Shown one piece after another: positions 42,038-51,316 of a stretch of DNA of 64,000 nucleotides. How positions within the stretch are numbered: the stretch's first letter is position 1; each line of letters begins with the position of its first letter. The notes under the pieces are model-generated. The model was not told the origin of the DNA. It did not search any database and saw nothing but the letters and a program-made list of their open reading frames with translations. The translations under genes were made by a program, and so were the position numbers. The stretch lies in assembly GCA_024232965.1 (NCBI GenBank), contig JACKQF010000003.1, positions 1 to 64,000 of the forward strand, given 5' to 3'. Source of the DNA: Verrucomicrobiaceae bacterium. GTDB lineage: Bacteria > Verrucomicrobiota > Verrucomicrobiia > Verrucomicrobiales > Verrucomicrobiaceae.

Positions 42038-44122
42038 ATGATGAAACGACTCAACCTTTTTTCGCTGGCAGCGCTGGCTCTAATGCTGGGAGATCGCGGG
42101 ATTGCCGCTGATTCAACCCACGACGTGGTGGTGTATGGCGGGACATGCGCAGCGGTGACGGCAGCGGTCCAGGTCAAGAAGATGGGAAAATCGGTCATCA
42201 TTGTGAGCCCCGACAAACACCTGGGTGGTCTGAGCAGCGGTGGGCTTGGATGGACCGATAGCGGGAATAAGTCGGTAATCGGAGGCCTCTCGCGGGAGTT
42301 TTATCATCGCATCTGGCTGCACTACGATCAGGATGCAGCCTGGGTGCAGCAGAAGAAGTCTGAGTACGGCAACAAAGGCCAAGGCACGGAGGCCATCGAT
42401 GCAACGAGCGGCACGATGTGGATCTTTGAGCCGCACGCGGCGGAGCAGGTCTTCGATGCGTGGGTAAAGGAATTGGATATTCCCGTAGTACGTGAGGCGC
42501 TGCTGGACCGCGCTAATGGGGTGAAAAAAGAGGGAGATCGGATCGCATCAATCAGCACGCTCGATGGGACGGTCTATGCCGGAAAGATGTTCATCGATGC
42601 GACCTACGAGGGGGATCTGATGGCAGCGGCGGGCGTGGACTACCACGTCGGTCGCGAGGCCAATAGCGTTTATGGAGAAGAGCACAACGGCATCCAAGTG
42701 GGAGTGCTGCATCACAAGCATCACTTTGGTGCAGTGGATACACCGATCAGCCCTTACAAATTGGCGGGAGATCCTAAGAGCGGCGTTTTGCCCCGGGTCA
42801 GCACGGAGCCAGTCGGGGAGTTTGGTGCGGGTGATAAGCGCGTTCAGGCCTACTGCTTCCGCAGTTGCTACACGAATGTGCCAGAGAACCGCATCCCTTT
42901 TCCAAAGCCCGAGGGTTATGATGCTGAGCAGTATGAGATCCTACTGCGCGTCTTGAACGCAGGTTGGAAGGAGTTTTTTGGGAAGTTTGACCCGATCCCG
43001 AATCACAAGACGGACACCAACAATCATGGCCCGTTCAGCTTTGACAACATCGGCTACAACTACGATTACCCGGAGGCTAGCTACGAACGCCGTCGTGAGA
43101 TCATCGCCGAGCACCGCACCTATCAGCAGGGCTTGATGTGGTTTGTGGCCAATGACCCTCGTGTTCCCAAAGACGTGCAAGACGAACTTCGCGAGTGGGG
43201 TCTACCGAAGGATGAATTCTCCGACAATGGCAACTGGTCCCACCAACTCTATATCCGCGAGGCGCGTCGCATGATCGGCAAGTTCGTGATGACGGAGAAT
43301 GAACTGCGCAAAATGAAGCCGACCCCTGAATCCGTCGGGATGGGCAGCTACACGATCGATAGCCACAACGTCCAGCGCTACATCACGCCAGAAGGTTATG
43401 TGCAGAACGAAGGAGATATCGGCGTAAGCACCGGCGGCCCGTATGAGATCGCCTACGGATCACTAGTGCCCAAGGAAGGTCAAGGCGCTAACCTTGTGGT
43501 CCCTGTGGCTATGTCTGCCAGCCACATCGCCTACGGCAGCATTCGAATGGAGCCTGTTTTCATGATCCTGGGGCAATCAGCTGCAACAGCGGCGGTCATG
43601 GCGGATGAGGCGGGCATCAGCGTGCAGGCGCTGAGTTATGACAAGCTGAAGGAGCGACTTCTGGCGGACGGTCAGATTTTGCAAACACCTGCTGGGGTCA
43701 CTCCCGCGGGCGTGAAACTGGAGGGGATCGTGATCGACAATCAGGACGCTTTGAAAAGAGGAAGTTGGACGGTTGGATCGGCGGGAAAATCAGCGGTGAA
43801 TGGAGGCTACCAGCACGATGGCAATGCCAACAAAGGCGCCACGTCAGCATTGTTCACCGCCAAGCTGCCCAAGGCCGGTAAGTATGAAGTTCGTTTTGCC
43901 TACGTCCCGAATAACAATCGCGCGGAAAATGTCCCGGTCGTTGTGCATCACGCAGCTGGAGACACGAAGGTGATGGTGAATGAGCGGCTGAAGCCGAAGC
44001 TCGACGGCGTCAGTGTGTCGCTCGGCGTGTTTGAGTTTGGACCCGAGGGTTCGGTTGAAGTATCGAATGAGGGCACCACTGGCCACGTCATCATTGATGC
44101 GGTGCAATGGTTGGCTCAGTAG
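42038..44122 (+). CDS. Exported FAD-dependent oxidoreductase with golvesin-like C-terminal domain
   Basis: 694 residues from the ATG at 42038 (an in-frame GTG at 42023 is also possible). A signal peptide (LFSLAALALMLGDRGIAA) is followed by the FAD Rossmann motif VVVYGGTCAAVTAAVQVKKMG and LGGLSSGGLGWTDSG, typical of FAD_oxidored (PF12831) proteins. ATYEGDLMAAAGVDYHVGRE and QSAATAAVMADEAGISVQAL are further family segments. The last ~125 residues (GSWTVGSAGKSAVNGGYQHD to TGHVIIDAVQWLAQ) form a beta-sandwich like that of golvesin/xanthan lyase, probably carbohydrate binding. The same domain type is inserted in the DUF1553 protein at 6-9 kb. Substrate unknown; likely polysaccharide-related. Confidence 0.9.
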   Translation: MMKRLNLFSLAALALMLGDRGIAADSTHDVVVYGGTCAAVTAAVQVKKMGKSVIIVSPDKHLGGLSSGGLGWTDSGNKSVIGGLSREFYHRIWLHYDQDAAWVQQKKSEYGNKGQGTEAIDATSGTMWIFEPHAAEQVFDAWVKELDIPVVREALLDRANGVKKEGDRIASISTLDGTVYAGKMFIDATYEGDLMAAAGVDYHVGREANSVYGEEHNGIQVGVLHHKHHFGAVDTPISPYKLAGDPKSGVLPRVSTEPVGEFGAGDKRVQAYCFRSCYTNVPENRIPFPKPEGYDAEQYEILLRVLNAGWKEFFGKFDPIPNHKTDTNNHGPFSFDNIGYNYDYPEASYERRREIIAEHRTYQQGLMWFVANDPRVPKDVQDELREWGLPKDEFSDNGNWSHQLYIREARRMIGKFVMTENELRKMKPTPESVGMGSYTIDSHNVQRYITPEGYVQNEGDIGVSTGGPYEIAYGSLVPKEGQGANLVVPVAMSASHIAYGSIRMEPVFMILGQSAATAAVMADEAGISVQALSYDKLKERLLADGQILQTPAGVTPAGVKLEGIVIDNQDALKRGSWTVGSAGKSAVNGGYQHDGNANKGATSALFTAKLPKAGKYEVRFAYVPNNNRAENVPVVVHHAAGDTKVMVNERLKPKLDGVSVSLGVFEFGPEGSVEVSNEGTTGHVIIDAVQWLAQ

Positions 44123-44127
44123 CCTAA

Positions 44128-44871
44128 TCAGGAAGCACGTGCCAAAGCGTCGTTCTCCGCCTCCAAAAGGGCAGGGAAGAGTGTGCTGGCGATGTTGGTC
44201 CGCCGTCGGTGCCAATCGAATCCGGTGGAGAGAGGGCGAACGCCTAGGCCATCGAGCAGCACATTGAACGCCTGCTCAATTGCCACTGGGGAACTGGCAG
44301 GAACGGCTGTGCATTGGGCTGTCAATTGCTGCCAGTTTGGTGTCTGCGCTGTGAGCACCATGCAAAACATCATCGTCACTTCATGCGCTCGACTGCGGGA
44401 AATTGGGAGGTGCCCATTTGCCATGGCCGCAGTCACGAAGGCCTCGACTTGCTCAATAAACCGCTGCGTGAGCTCGAGGTAGAAAGTGCGACGTTTTTCG
44501 GAGGTCTTGTTCCAAAACGAGGGCTGGCGCACCAAGGCATCCCAGGTGTGATGGTCGGGATGGATCACTCGGAAGGCCTGCTCTGCCAGTGCGGGTGCCA
44601 TCAGCCTCTCGCGACCCATGCCATTGCAGGTGGCGGCGTGCTGGACCATGGAGATCCGGCGATCTAGATTCTGGCAGACCATGGCCAGCAGCATGTCTTC
44701 CTTGGATTCAAAATGCAGGTAGAGCGTGCCTTTGGCCCAGGGGAGTTTCGCTGCCAGATCGGCCATGGTGAATCCCTGAAACCCATGCTGCATGAGCAAG
44801 CCCCTGGCGACTTCTAGGATTTGGTTTTCTCGCTGTACGAGTTCATGCTGAGGGCGTGTTGGTCGTCCCAT
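44128..44871 (-). CDS. TetR/AcrR family transcriptional regulator
   Basis: 247 residues. The N-terminal helix-turn-helix is clear at ~13-60: ENQILEVARGLLMQHGFQGF, TMADLAAKLPWAKGTLYLHF and ESKEDMLLAMV. The C-terminal ligand domain (MSVQHA-like helices, then EQVEAFVTAAMANGHLPISR) is variable, as usual. It ends five bases from the convergent FAD oxidoreductase. A near-palindrome 22 bases upstream of the start may be its own operator. The other regulated genes are not obvious. Confidence 0.9.
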   Translation of the reverse strand: MGRPTRPQHELVQRENQILEVARGLLMQHGFQGFTMADLAAKLPWAKGTLYLHFESKEDMLLAMVCQNLDRRISMVQHAATCNGMGRERLMAPALAEQAFRVIHPDHHTWDALVRQPSFWNKTSEKRRTFYLELTQRFIEQVEAFVTAAMANGHLPISRSRAHEVTMMFCMVLTAQTPNWQQLTAQCTAVPASSPVAIEQAFNVLLDGLGVRPLSTGFDWHRRRTNIASTLFPALLEAENDALARAS

Positions 44872-45257
44872 GGACGATGACGTGCGACATCATTGACCGA
44901 GGTTCAAATTAAATTCTGGTGGCGGGCGGCTGGGGTTTTTATGGGAAATTCTGGTATGTGTTGAGGTTGTTGGCGGTTTGCTGTGGCTTGTGCGGTGGGA
45001 TGATGGCGTGATTGCGTGCTCGGCCACATCCTTGACTGCCATACCACAGCGGTGTCTGGAGAAAAAACGACCGCAGTGGTCAGCATGAAGTCTTTGAGCG
45101 ATCAGTCGGCGGCTTAGCTCCAGGCCAAACTCTGTAGGTTCTGCGGAGCGGGCTCCGTGCTCGTGTCAGGTTGAGGGCCTTCAGTCCGTCCAGCGTTGCT
45201 GCGGGTTTCATCCTGTGCGGTTGACGTGACCGTTGCTCCGCGCCAATTTGGCCGGAC
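44872..45257. other. Divergent intergenic region between tetR-type gene and purE
   Basis: 386 bases. The left end holds a possible TetR operator and an AT-rich stretch (44902-44945). The rest has no recognisable gene, RNA or repeat. The promoter of purEK should lie in the right half but no good -35/-10 pair was seen. Confidence 0.4.
44893..44907. promoter_or_regulatory. Possible TetR operator
   Basis: TTGACC-GAG-GTTCAA, an imperfect inverted repeat with 5 of 6 positions matching in the half-sites, 22 bases upstream of the TetR start codon. Confidence 0.3.
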
Positions 45258-45773
45258 ATGGCAGCAAACGAATCTTCCTCCGAAACCGCACCTCTTGTGG
45301 GCATCATCATGGGCTCCAGTTCTGACTGGCCCACCATGAAGAATGCAGCGGACATTTTGACGGAGTTTGGCGTGTCGTTTGAAAAGCGCGTCGTCAGTGC
45401 CCACCGCACTCCCGGCCTCCTTTACGAATACGCGACCAGCGCCAAGGACCGCGGCCTGCGCTGCATCATCGCGGGTGCGGGCGGTGCGGCGCATTTGCCA
45501 GGCATGGCGGCCTCGATGACCACCATTCCTGTGCTTGGCGTTCCCGTGCAGAGCAAGGCCCTCAGCGGTGTGGATTCGCTCTATTCCATCGTGCAGATGC
45601 CTGGCGGCATCCCGGTCGCCACCTTCGCCATCGGCAATGCGGGTGCGACGAATGCTGCTCTCTTCGCCGTGTCGATGCTGGCCAATGGCGACTCTGCTCT
45701 GGCGGAAAAGCTTGCTGCGTTTCGAGAGAAGCAATCCCAAAAAGTCCACGCCAGCCAAAGCGAGATCGAGTGA
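45258..45773 (+). CDS. purE: N5-carboxyaminoimidazole ribonucleotide mutase
   Basis: Class I PurE, converting N5-CAIR to CAIR in purine synthesis. 171 residues. Characteristic segments are VGIIMGSSSDWPTMKNAADI, EKRVVSAHRTPGLLYEYA, IIAGAGGAAHLPGMAA, PVLGVPVQSKALSGVDSLYS and MPGGIPVATFAIGNAGATNAA. Cytoplasmic, normally an octamer. purK follows after 51 bases on the same strand, supporting the N5-CAIR route and ruling out a class II enzyme. Confidence 0.96.
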   Translation: MAANESSSETAPLVGIIMGSSSDWPTMKNAADILTEFGVSFEKRVVSAHRTPGLLYEYATSAKDRGLRCIIAGAGGAAHLPGMAASMTTIPVLGVPVQSKALSGVDSLYSIVQMPGGIPVATFAIGNAGATNAALFAVSMLANGDSALAEKLAAFREKQSQKVHASQSEIE

Positions 45774-45824
45774 GCCTTGGCCGCACTGAAAACTGACCAC
45801 CGACCCTGATCCCTGTCTTTACAA

Positions 45825-46970
45825 ATGCTGAGCACTTCTCCCTGCAACATCCGCACCATCGGCGTCTTGGGCGGTGGCCAATTGGGACGCATGATGGCGC
45901 TGGAGGCTCGCCGGGCGGGTTTCAAAGTGGTCGTGCTGACCGATGAACCGCCAGGTTCCCCAGCCGCTCAGTTCGCGGACGCCACGATCCATTCCGGTTA
46001 TTCGGACCCTGCAGCACTGCGCTCGTTTTTAGATCAAGTCGATGTTGTGACGGCCGAGTTTGAGAACCTTCCAGACTCTCTTCTCCAGGCCGTTGAGGCG
46101 GAGCGACCTCTGCGCCCGGGCCGCAAAGCGCTCTTCACTGCGCAACATCGCGAGCGGGAGAAGATGTTTTTGCGAGAGCAGGGCATCGCCTGCGCCGAGT
46201 TCCGTGTGATTGAAGATCTCGCTGGGCTTGAGGCAGCAGTCGCAGAAATCGGTCGGCCTTGTGTTGTAAAGACCGCAGCTTTTGGCTACGACGGTAAAGG
46301 ACAGGCAAAGATTGTTGAGGATACTTCTCTTCCGGAGACTTGGGCTGCCTTTGAGGGACAACGTGCTGTGGTTGAACAATGGGTGTCTTTTGTCTGCGAA
46401 GTCAGCGTCGTCGGGGCTCGCGATGTACAGGGCCACATGGCGGTGCATGGCTGTATCGAGAACGAACACGCCCACCACATCCTGGATGTCTCCATCGCCC
46501 CCGCTCGAGTCGATCCTGCCGTGACCTCACGAGCCATCGAGCTGTGGGAAGCCGTCGCTGTGGGTCTGGATTATGTCGGCACGATGGCGGTGGAGATGTT
46601 CGTCACCGCTGCCGGGGAAGTCATCGTCAACGAGATCGCCCCGCGCCCGCACAACAGCGGTCACCATACGATTGATGGGTGTATGACGAATCAGTTCCAG
46701 CAGCAGTTCCGCGCCGTAGCCGGGCTTCCTTTGGGCGATCCAAGCCTGCATTCACCCATCGTCATGGTCAATCTCCTCGGCGATGTATGGCGGGATGAAA
46801 CCACACCGCCGGATTGGACCCCGATCTGGAGCCATCCCCGCGCCAAGCTGCACCTCTATGGAAAGGCAACCGCTCGCGCGAAACGCAAGATGGGGCACTT
46901 TACGGTGATCGGTGATACCGTCGAAGAAGCGCTAGCAGATGCCCGCGCGATTCAGTCGCAACTGCGGTAG
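45825..46970 (+). CDS. purK: N5-carboxyaminoimidazole ribonucleotide synthase
   Basis: ATP-grasp enzyme that carboxylates AIR with bicarbonate, upstream of PurE. 381 residues. The N-terminal IGVLGGGQLGRMMALEARRAG is the PurK signature; VVTAEFENLP follows. ATP-grasp elements include VVKTAAFGYDGKGQAKI, VVEQWVSFVCEVSVVGARDV and FVTAAGEVIVNEIAPRPHNS. HLYGKATARAKRKMGHFTV is a typical C-terminal segment. Forms a two-gene unit with purE. Confidence 0.96.
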   Translation: MLSTSPCNIRTIGVLGGGQLGRMMALEARRAGFKVVVLTDEPPGSPAAQFADATIHSGYSDPAALRSFLDQVDVVTAEFENLPDSLLQAVEAERPLRPGRKALFTAQHREREKMFLREQGIACAEFRVIEDLAGLEAAVAEIGRPCVVKTAAFGYDGKGQAKIVEDTSLPETWAAFEGQRAVVEQWVSFVCEVSVVGARDVQGHMAVHGCIENEHAHHILDVSIAPARVDPAVTSRAIELWEAVAVGLDYVGTMAVEMFVTAAGEVIVNEIAPRPHNSGHHTIDGCMTNQFQQQFRAVAGLPLGDPSLHSPIVMVNLLGDVWRDETTPPDWTPIWSHPRAKLHLYGKATARAKRKMGHFTVIGDTVEEALADARAIQSQLR

Positions 46971-46976
46971 CTTGAC

Positions 46977-47462
46977 CTACTCCGTCGGGGCAGGGGACAG
47001 TAGCGCATCTAGCTGCGCTTTGATAACGCCCGCGTCCTCGTAGCGCTCCTCCGCAATTGCGGTGGCCATGTCGGCGCGCAGTTGCTTCACATTGCCGTGA
47101 TGGCGGGCGCTCGCCGCGAGGTTCTGCGGGATCTTACCGATGTGGCGGGTGCCCTTGTGCATGCTCTGCAGGAGGGAATCCAGGCCATTGCGGAAGGCAT
47201 CGTAACATTCAGGGCAACCCATCCGCCCAATCTTCTTCAATTGCTGCGCGGTAAATCCACACGCAGGGCAGGAGGGGTCGGTATTTGTGGTGTGACTGTG
47301 GCTGCCGGGGCCGATGAAGGCCTCCGCCAGGCCAAAGCCCATGTCGTCGGTCACGCCTTTGCTCTTGGAGCATTCTTCACACAGATTCACCGTCGTCATC
47401 TGACTATTGATGATCTGGGTCAAAAATACGGTGGCTTCCGCCTGGCAAACATCACACTTCAT
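46977..47462 (-). CDS. McsA-like zinc-finger protein with UvrB/UvrC motif
   Basis: 161 residues with two pairs of CxxC zinc fingers (MKCDVCQAEATVFL with NLCEECSKSKG; CPACGF with GCPECYDAF) and a C-terminal UVR motif helix (VKQLRADMATAIAEERYEDA). In Bacillus, McsA activates the McsB arginine kinase in stress protein control; no mcsB is nearby, so the role here is open. Soluble. Convergent with purK, six bases apart. The first residues MKCDVCQ leave no room for a leader. Confidence 0.85.
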   Translation of the reverse strand: MKCDVCQAEATVFLTQIINSQMTTVNLCEECSKSKGVTDDMGFGLAEAFIGPGSHSHTTNTDPSCPACGFTAQQLKKIGRMGCPECYDAFRNGLDSLLQSMHKGTRHIGKIPQNLAASARHHGNVKQLRADMATAIAEERYEDAGVIKAQLDALLSPAPTE

Positions 47463-47557
47463 GGACTTGGAAAATTTTATCTCAGTAGGTTACATCAATC
47501 TATACGTCGCTGCGACACTTCCCGACACTCGTGGTTTAGGGCAGGCCCTCCCGCTCG

Positions 47558-48199
47558 TCAACCCTCTGCGCCCGGTGCCGGTGTGATTTCACTGCGAAGC
47601 ATCCAATCCGCCAAGAATTCTTCAAAGTCTTGATGGTTCGTGGCGTCATAGTGTGCGGTCACAAATCCCAACCTCTGCGCGGTGGCGATGTTCGCCGCCA
47701 GATCATCGATGAAAAGCGTCTGCGCTGGATCTAGTCCCAGTTCAGCGATGGTATGACGAAAAATCTCCTCATCAGGCTTTGCGGCCCGAGCTGAGTACGA
47801 ATAGATGCCGCCATCAAAGTTTTCAAAAACCGGAAAGGTCGCGAAGAGGTAGTCCTTGTGCAGGTCGGAGGTATTGGAGAGCAGATAAAGGGGCCGTTCA
47901 CCCCGGAGTCGCTCAATCGTCCGATGCATGGGATCGTTGGCAGAAAAGATATCGCACCACAGATGGTGGAACTCTTCCCGACTGCCGCGAAACCCCGATT
48001 CCTTGATGCTGCGCGTGATGAAGGCATCACCCGTGATCTTTCCCGACTCCAGTTCCTCCTTCGCCTCATCCAGGAGACGCAGGATCCGATCGGCCGGCAC
48101 ATCGCTCTGCGCCGCCAGCCGCTGCGCTGCGACGCTGAAGTCAAAGTGCACAAGAACGTTGCCGATATCGCAAAGGATTGAGGGGCGTGGGAGTGTCAT
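47558..48199 (-). CDS. HAD family hydrolase
   Basis: 213 residues from the ATG at 48199 (MTLPRPSILCDIGNVLVHFD). Motif I is CDIGNVL with the nucleophile D11; LYLLSNTSDLHKDYL is motif II; AAKPDEEIFRHTIAELGLDP carries the motif III Lys; LFIDDLAANIATAQRLGF is motif IV. This is the HAD-IA/epoxide-hydrolase-N-like subgroup with helical cap. Probably a small-molecule phosphatase. The open frame upstream to 48652 is non-coding and crosses a dispersed repeat. Confidence 0.88.
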   Translation of the reverse strand: MTLPRPSILCDIGNVLVHFDFSVAAQRLAAQSDVPADRILRLLDEAKEELESGKITGDAFITRSIKESGFRGSREEFHHLWCDIFSANDPMHRTIERLRGERPLYLLSNTSDLHKDYLFATFPVFENFDGGIYSYSARAAKPDEEIFRHTIAELGLDPAQTLFIDDLAANIATAQRLGFVTAHYDATNHQDFEEFLADWMLRSEITPAPGAEG

Positions 48200-48245
48200 G
48201 GGGGGGAAAGGGGTGGAGTGGTGGTTGCGAAGCCGTGAAGCGAAC

Positions 48246-48304
48246 GATGGAGTTATGGAGTGGCGGGTTCGTCCTCGTCCCTCGTTCTCCGACGGCTGGA
48301 AGCT
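48246..48304. repeat. Short tandem repeat plus dispersed TCGTCCTCGTCC repeat
   Basis: GATGGAGTTATGGAGTGG (48246-48263) is followed by TTCGTCCTCGTCCCTCGTTC and TCCGACGGCTGGAAGC. The same two elements occur in the same order at 6071-6133. Confidence 0.55.
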
Positions 48305-48348
48305 GTCACTCTTTGGCGGCACCCAAACGATTCTTTGCACTTCATCAC

Positions 48349-49464
48349 TCACGGCGCAGGCTTTTTGGACACCGATACCATTTCCAGCGCGGCGTCTGCG
48401 GTCCGCAGCGCGGCATCGGGAACACTCACGGGAATCATGTTTTCTTGCATCCGCCGGGCCACGGCACCGCCGTCTGCCAACAGACGACGTACCTCGCTGC
48501 CAGTCTCCTGCGGCGTTTGGGTGCGGACACCGCAGTCGCGGCTCACCAGGTAGGCTGCGTTGCCCTCTTCTTGACCGGGCACGACGTAGTCGATCACGGC
48601 AGGAGTGCGCGCAGCCAACACCTCGTGCAGGATCGCGCCGCCGGCTTTGCAAATGATCACATCATGCGATCGCAGCAGGTGCGGCATGTCTTGCGTCCAG
48701 CCGATGATCGTCATCTGCCCGGGCCGCAGCGTATCGTCAAAGCGCCGCAGCGTGTGATAGAGTCGCTTCCATTGACGGCCCGCAGGGATCGTCAGGCGCA
48801 CACCCTCGTTTAGCAGCGGGCGCAGAGCTTCTAGCGTTGCGGCGACCGTTCGGGCCGGGGTCGAGGGCAGATAAAGGATCCTCTGTCCTGGGGCGGCTTT
48901 TGCATGATCGGGTAAGGGAGCCGCAAAGGCCAGATCCACCGGGAATCCTGTCACGCGGATCTGTTCCGCCGCCACCCCTTGCTGCTGCAGTACCTGCTCT
49001 GTCTCCACATCGGACACGCAGTACAGATCGCTCGGCGCACTGGTCCAGATCGGGTGCACGGAGGTCGAGTCCGTTACCACCGTGACGAGGGGCGGCACCA
49101 GCGATTTGTCCGGCAGGGCCTTGAGCAGGTGGGAATAAAACGGATAGGTGCTGATGATCAGACGCGGGCGATGCTGCTCCAGTCCGTTGACCAGCGCTTG
49201 CTTCAGCGGAGCTTGCAGCCAGTTGTCACCGGCCAGCTTGGGGTTTTCCAGAAGCCGATAAACAGCCCTCCACGCGCTGGGGACGTGCGTGATCGCCACC
49301 TGGTAGGCTGACTTCAGGGCCTCGGCCACCATGGGCTGGGCCTCGCTGACAAGGTCCGTAACCACCACGGACTCATGGGGCAGCCGCCGCCGCAAGGCTT
49401 CGCCCACACAGCGGGCTGCCGTATTGTGTCCATCGCCAAAGCCAGCCGTGAGAACCCAAATCAT
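48349..49464 (-). CDS. MGDG-synthase-like glycosyltransferase (GT28 type)
   Basis: 371 residues. The N-terminal domain starts with WVLTAGFGDGHNTAARCVGE, the pattern of monogalactosyldiacylglycerol synthase/processive diacylglycerol glucosyltransferases, with LIISTYPFYSHLLKAL and VTVVTDSTSVHPIWTS. The C-terminal GT-B domain has TIIGWTQDMPHLLRSHDVII and CKAGGAILHEVLAARTPAVI, which form the nucleotide-sugar site. It probably glycosylates a membrane lipid. There is no signal peptide; such enzymes attach peripherally to the membrane. Alternatively it could be a MurG-like enzyme, but the first motif argues for the MGDG group. Confidence 0.85.
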   Translation of the reverse strand: MIWVLTAGFGDGHNTAARCVGEALRRRLPHESVVVTDLVSEAQPMVAEALKSAYQVAITHVPSAWRAVYRLLENPKLAGDNWLQAPLKQALVNGLEQHRPRLIISTYPFYSHLLKALPDKSLVPPLVTVVTDSTSVHPIWTSAPSDLYCVSDVETEQVLQQQGVAAEQIRVTGFPVDLAFAAPLPDHAKAAPGQRILYLPSTPARTVAATLEALRPLLNEGVRLTIPAGRQWKRLYHTLRRFDDTLRPGQMTIIGWTQDMPHLLRSHDVIICKAGGAILHEVLAARTPAVIDYVVPGQEEGNAAYLVSRDCGVRTQTPQETGSEVRRLLADGGAVARRMQENMIPVSVPDAALRTADAALEMVSVSKKPAP

Positions 49465-49572
49465 GTCGGTTTATCGCTGCCCAATATTTTTCCAAAAACA
49501 ATGAAAAAAATGCATTGCGTTACTGCGTATTAACATCATTAATTAGCAAAACCAAAATTTTAAGGGTTTGCA

Positions 49573-50370
49573 ATGATCAAGCGCATCCCCATCAACCTAT
49601 TCCAACACCTCTCCCTGGTCGTAACCGGTATGGCAATTCTGACCATGCTGGCTCCTCTTCGAAGCAGTGTGCACTCCGGCCACGCGAGTCTCGCCTCTGC
49701 CATCCCGCTTCTCACTGCAAATGCGGTTGCGGATTCGAGAGCCTTCCACAGCATCAACTTCGCCAAGCCGACTCAGGCAAGTGCTGCTCCACAGTTTCGC
49801 CTGCCTGATCCGACTGAGTCTCGTGGAGATCGCCCGCAGCGCGCCATTCTGATTTCCAAAAGGGTCACCCCACTGCCGGTGGACTTTCGTGCGCCGCGCA
49901 CCCGTTGGGACCATTTGCCGAAAAGCCTGCGCAACCAGATTGATGCGCAATTGGATGCCGCCTCAGTTCCCATCGCCCGCATCACCCTTCATGGCAGCGG
50001 CATGGCCCGTGGGGATGCTCGGCAGATGGATCGCCTGCGTCGCATGACTCATCAGGCCGGTGCGGCCGCTGCCCATCACTTCGTCATTGGCAATGGCACA
50101 GACTCCACCGATGGCAGCGTCCAAATGGGGGAACGCTGGTCAGATGCTGTTCAGCCAGACGGCACCCTCCACCTCTGTCTGGTGGGGGACTTCACTCGGG
50201 CAGGACCAACGGCCGAGCAGCTAGAGGCCCTGGATGAATTGGTGGACTACCTGACCCTGAAAACGGGCAGACTAGAGGTAGGACCCCACCAGTCAGCGGA
50301 GCACACGGCCCGCTGTTTGGGGCCGTTTTTCCCCGTGAAACTGGTGGTCCACGCCTTGTCCAAATCCTGA
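49573..50370 (+). CDS. N-acetylmuramoyl-L-alanine amidase-like (PGRP/amidase_2) protein
   Basis: 265 residues with an N-terminal membrane or signal segment (LSLVVTGMAILTMLAPL, about 13-29). The C-terminal half fits a zinc amidase: ARITLHGSGMARGDARQMDR with the first His, AAAHHFVIGNGTDSTDGSVQ then MGERW, LHLCLVGDFTRAGPTAEQLE, and VGPHQSAEHTARCLGPFFP, where His and Cys take the place of the last ligands. Likely to cut the bond between MurNAc and L-Ala in peptidoglycan. The fit is moderate because some residues between the ligands differ from the family. Convergent with nadC. Confidence 0.7.
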   Translation: MIKRIPINLFQHLSLVVTGMAILTMLAPLRSSVHSGHASLASAIPLLTANAVADSRAFHSINFAKPTQASAAPQFRLPDPTESRGDRPQRAILISKRVTPLPVDFRAPRTRWDHLPKSLRNQIDAQLDAASVPIARITLHGSGMARGDARQMDRLRRMTHQAGAAAAHHFVIGNGTDSTDGSVQMGERWSDAVQPDGTLHLCLVGDFTRAGPTAEQLEALDELVDYLTLKTGRLEVGPHQSAEHTARCLGPFFPVKLVVHALSKS

Positions 50371-50402
50371 CCGCCTGCAAACCGTTGCCGGGGGCAGTCG
50401 TG

Positions 50403-51239
50403 TCAAAAAAGATCCAACCCCAGGTCCAGCGCCCTTGCGGAATGAGTCAGCGCTCCCACCGAGATGGCGTTCACGCCAGTGGCTGCCACTTTGGCGATCG
50501 TTTTCAGGGTGATTCCGCCACTGGCCTCCAGCCAAACCCGGCCGTCCGTGATCTGCACCGCGTGGGTGAGTTGCTCCACCGACATGTTGTCCAGCAGCAG
50601 CATGTCCACACCGCGCAGGGAAAGAAAATCCGCCACCTGCGCCAGAGTCGCCGCCTCGATCTGCACGCGCACACCGGGGCGCTCCTTGTGGATGCGGTCG
50701 ATGGCGTCTTGCAGATTCTCCAGGCTATCGTCGGCAGCCAAGTGATTGTCTTTGACCATTACATGATCGTAGAGGCCCATGCGGTGGTTCACCGCGCCGC
50801 CCGACTTCACCGCCGCCTTTTCCAGCAACCGCCAGCCCGGCGTCGTCTTGCGCGTGTCCCACACCTGCACCGGATGCGGCTTCACCGCGTCCACATAGGT
50901 GCGCGCCATCGTCGCCACGCCACAGAGGCGCTGCAGGAAGTTCAGCGCCGTGCGCTCGCCCGTCAGCAGGGATCGCGTCTTGCCCTCGGCCTCCAGCAAA
51001 ATGTCCCCAGGGGAAAAAGCCTCGCCGTCCGGCAGTCGCATGATCACCCCGCAGCCAGGGTCCACCTCGCGAAAGACGCACTCCGCCACATCGCCCCCGG
51101 CCATCACGCCCGGTTCGCGCGCCACGATCTTGGCCTTCGATCGCAGGCTTTCAGAAACAAAATACTGGCAGGTGATATCGCCAGGGCCGACATCTTCTGC
51201 GATGGCGGCACGAATGAGTTGCAGAACGGAAGGGTCCAT
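50403..51239 (-). CDS. nadC: Nicotinate-nucleotide pyrophosphorylase (carboxylating)
   Basis: Makes nicotinate mononucleotide from quinolinate and PRPP, in de novo NAD synthesis. 278 residues. Key segments: EDVGPGDITCQYFV, LTGERTALNFLQRLCGVATM, DTRKTTPGWRLLEKAAVKSG, GAVNHRMGLYDHVMVKDNHL, LLLDNMSVEQL and LEASGGITLKTIAKVAATGV, in the correct order with the PRPP- and quinolinate-binding Arg, His and Lys residues. nadA and nadB are not adjacent. Divergent from the class A PBP with a 77-base gap. Confidence 0.96.
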   Translation of the reverse strand: MDPSVLQLIRAAIAEDVGPGDITCQYFVSESLRSKAKIVAREPGVMAGGDVAECVFREVDPGCGVIMRLPDGEAFSPGDILLEAEGKTRSLLTGERTALNFLQRLCGVATMARTYVDAVKPHPVQVWDTRKTTPGWRLLEKAAVKSGGAVNHRMGLYDHVMVKDNHLAADDSLENLQDAIDRIHKERPGVRVQIEAATLAQVADFLSLRGVDMLLLDNMSVEQLTHAVQITDGRVWLEASGGITLKTIAKVAATGVNAISVGALTHSARALDLGLDLF

Positions 51240-51316
51240 GATGATTCAGCACGCAGCATAGGCGGGCGCTGGGCTTTTTCCAATGCTTCTCTCTGCCAAT
51301 CTCTGCCCCCCAGCCT

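Noticed and set aside
44908..45257. A purine riboswitch or other RNA leader before purE
   Set aside because: No conserved aptamer-like pairing could be recognised by eye in this stretch.
48200..48652. N-terminal extension of the HAD hydrolase frame
   Set aside because: The added ~150 residues are Arg/Ser-rich, overlap the glycosyltransferase gene and a dispersed repeat; the family starts at the ATG 48199.
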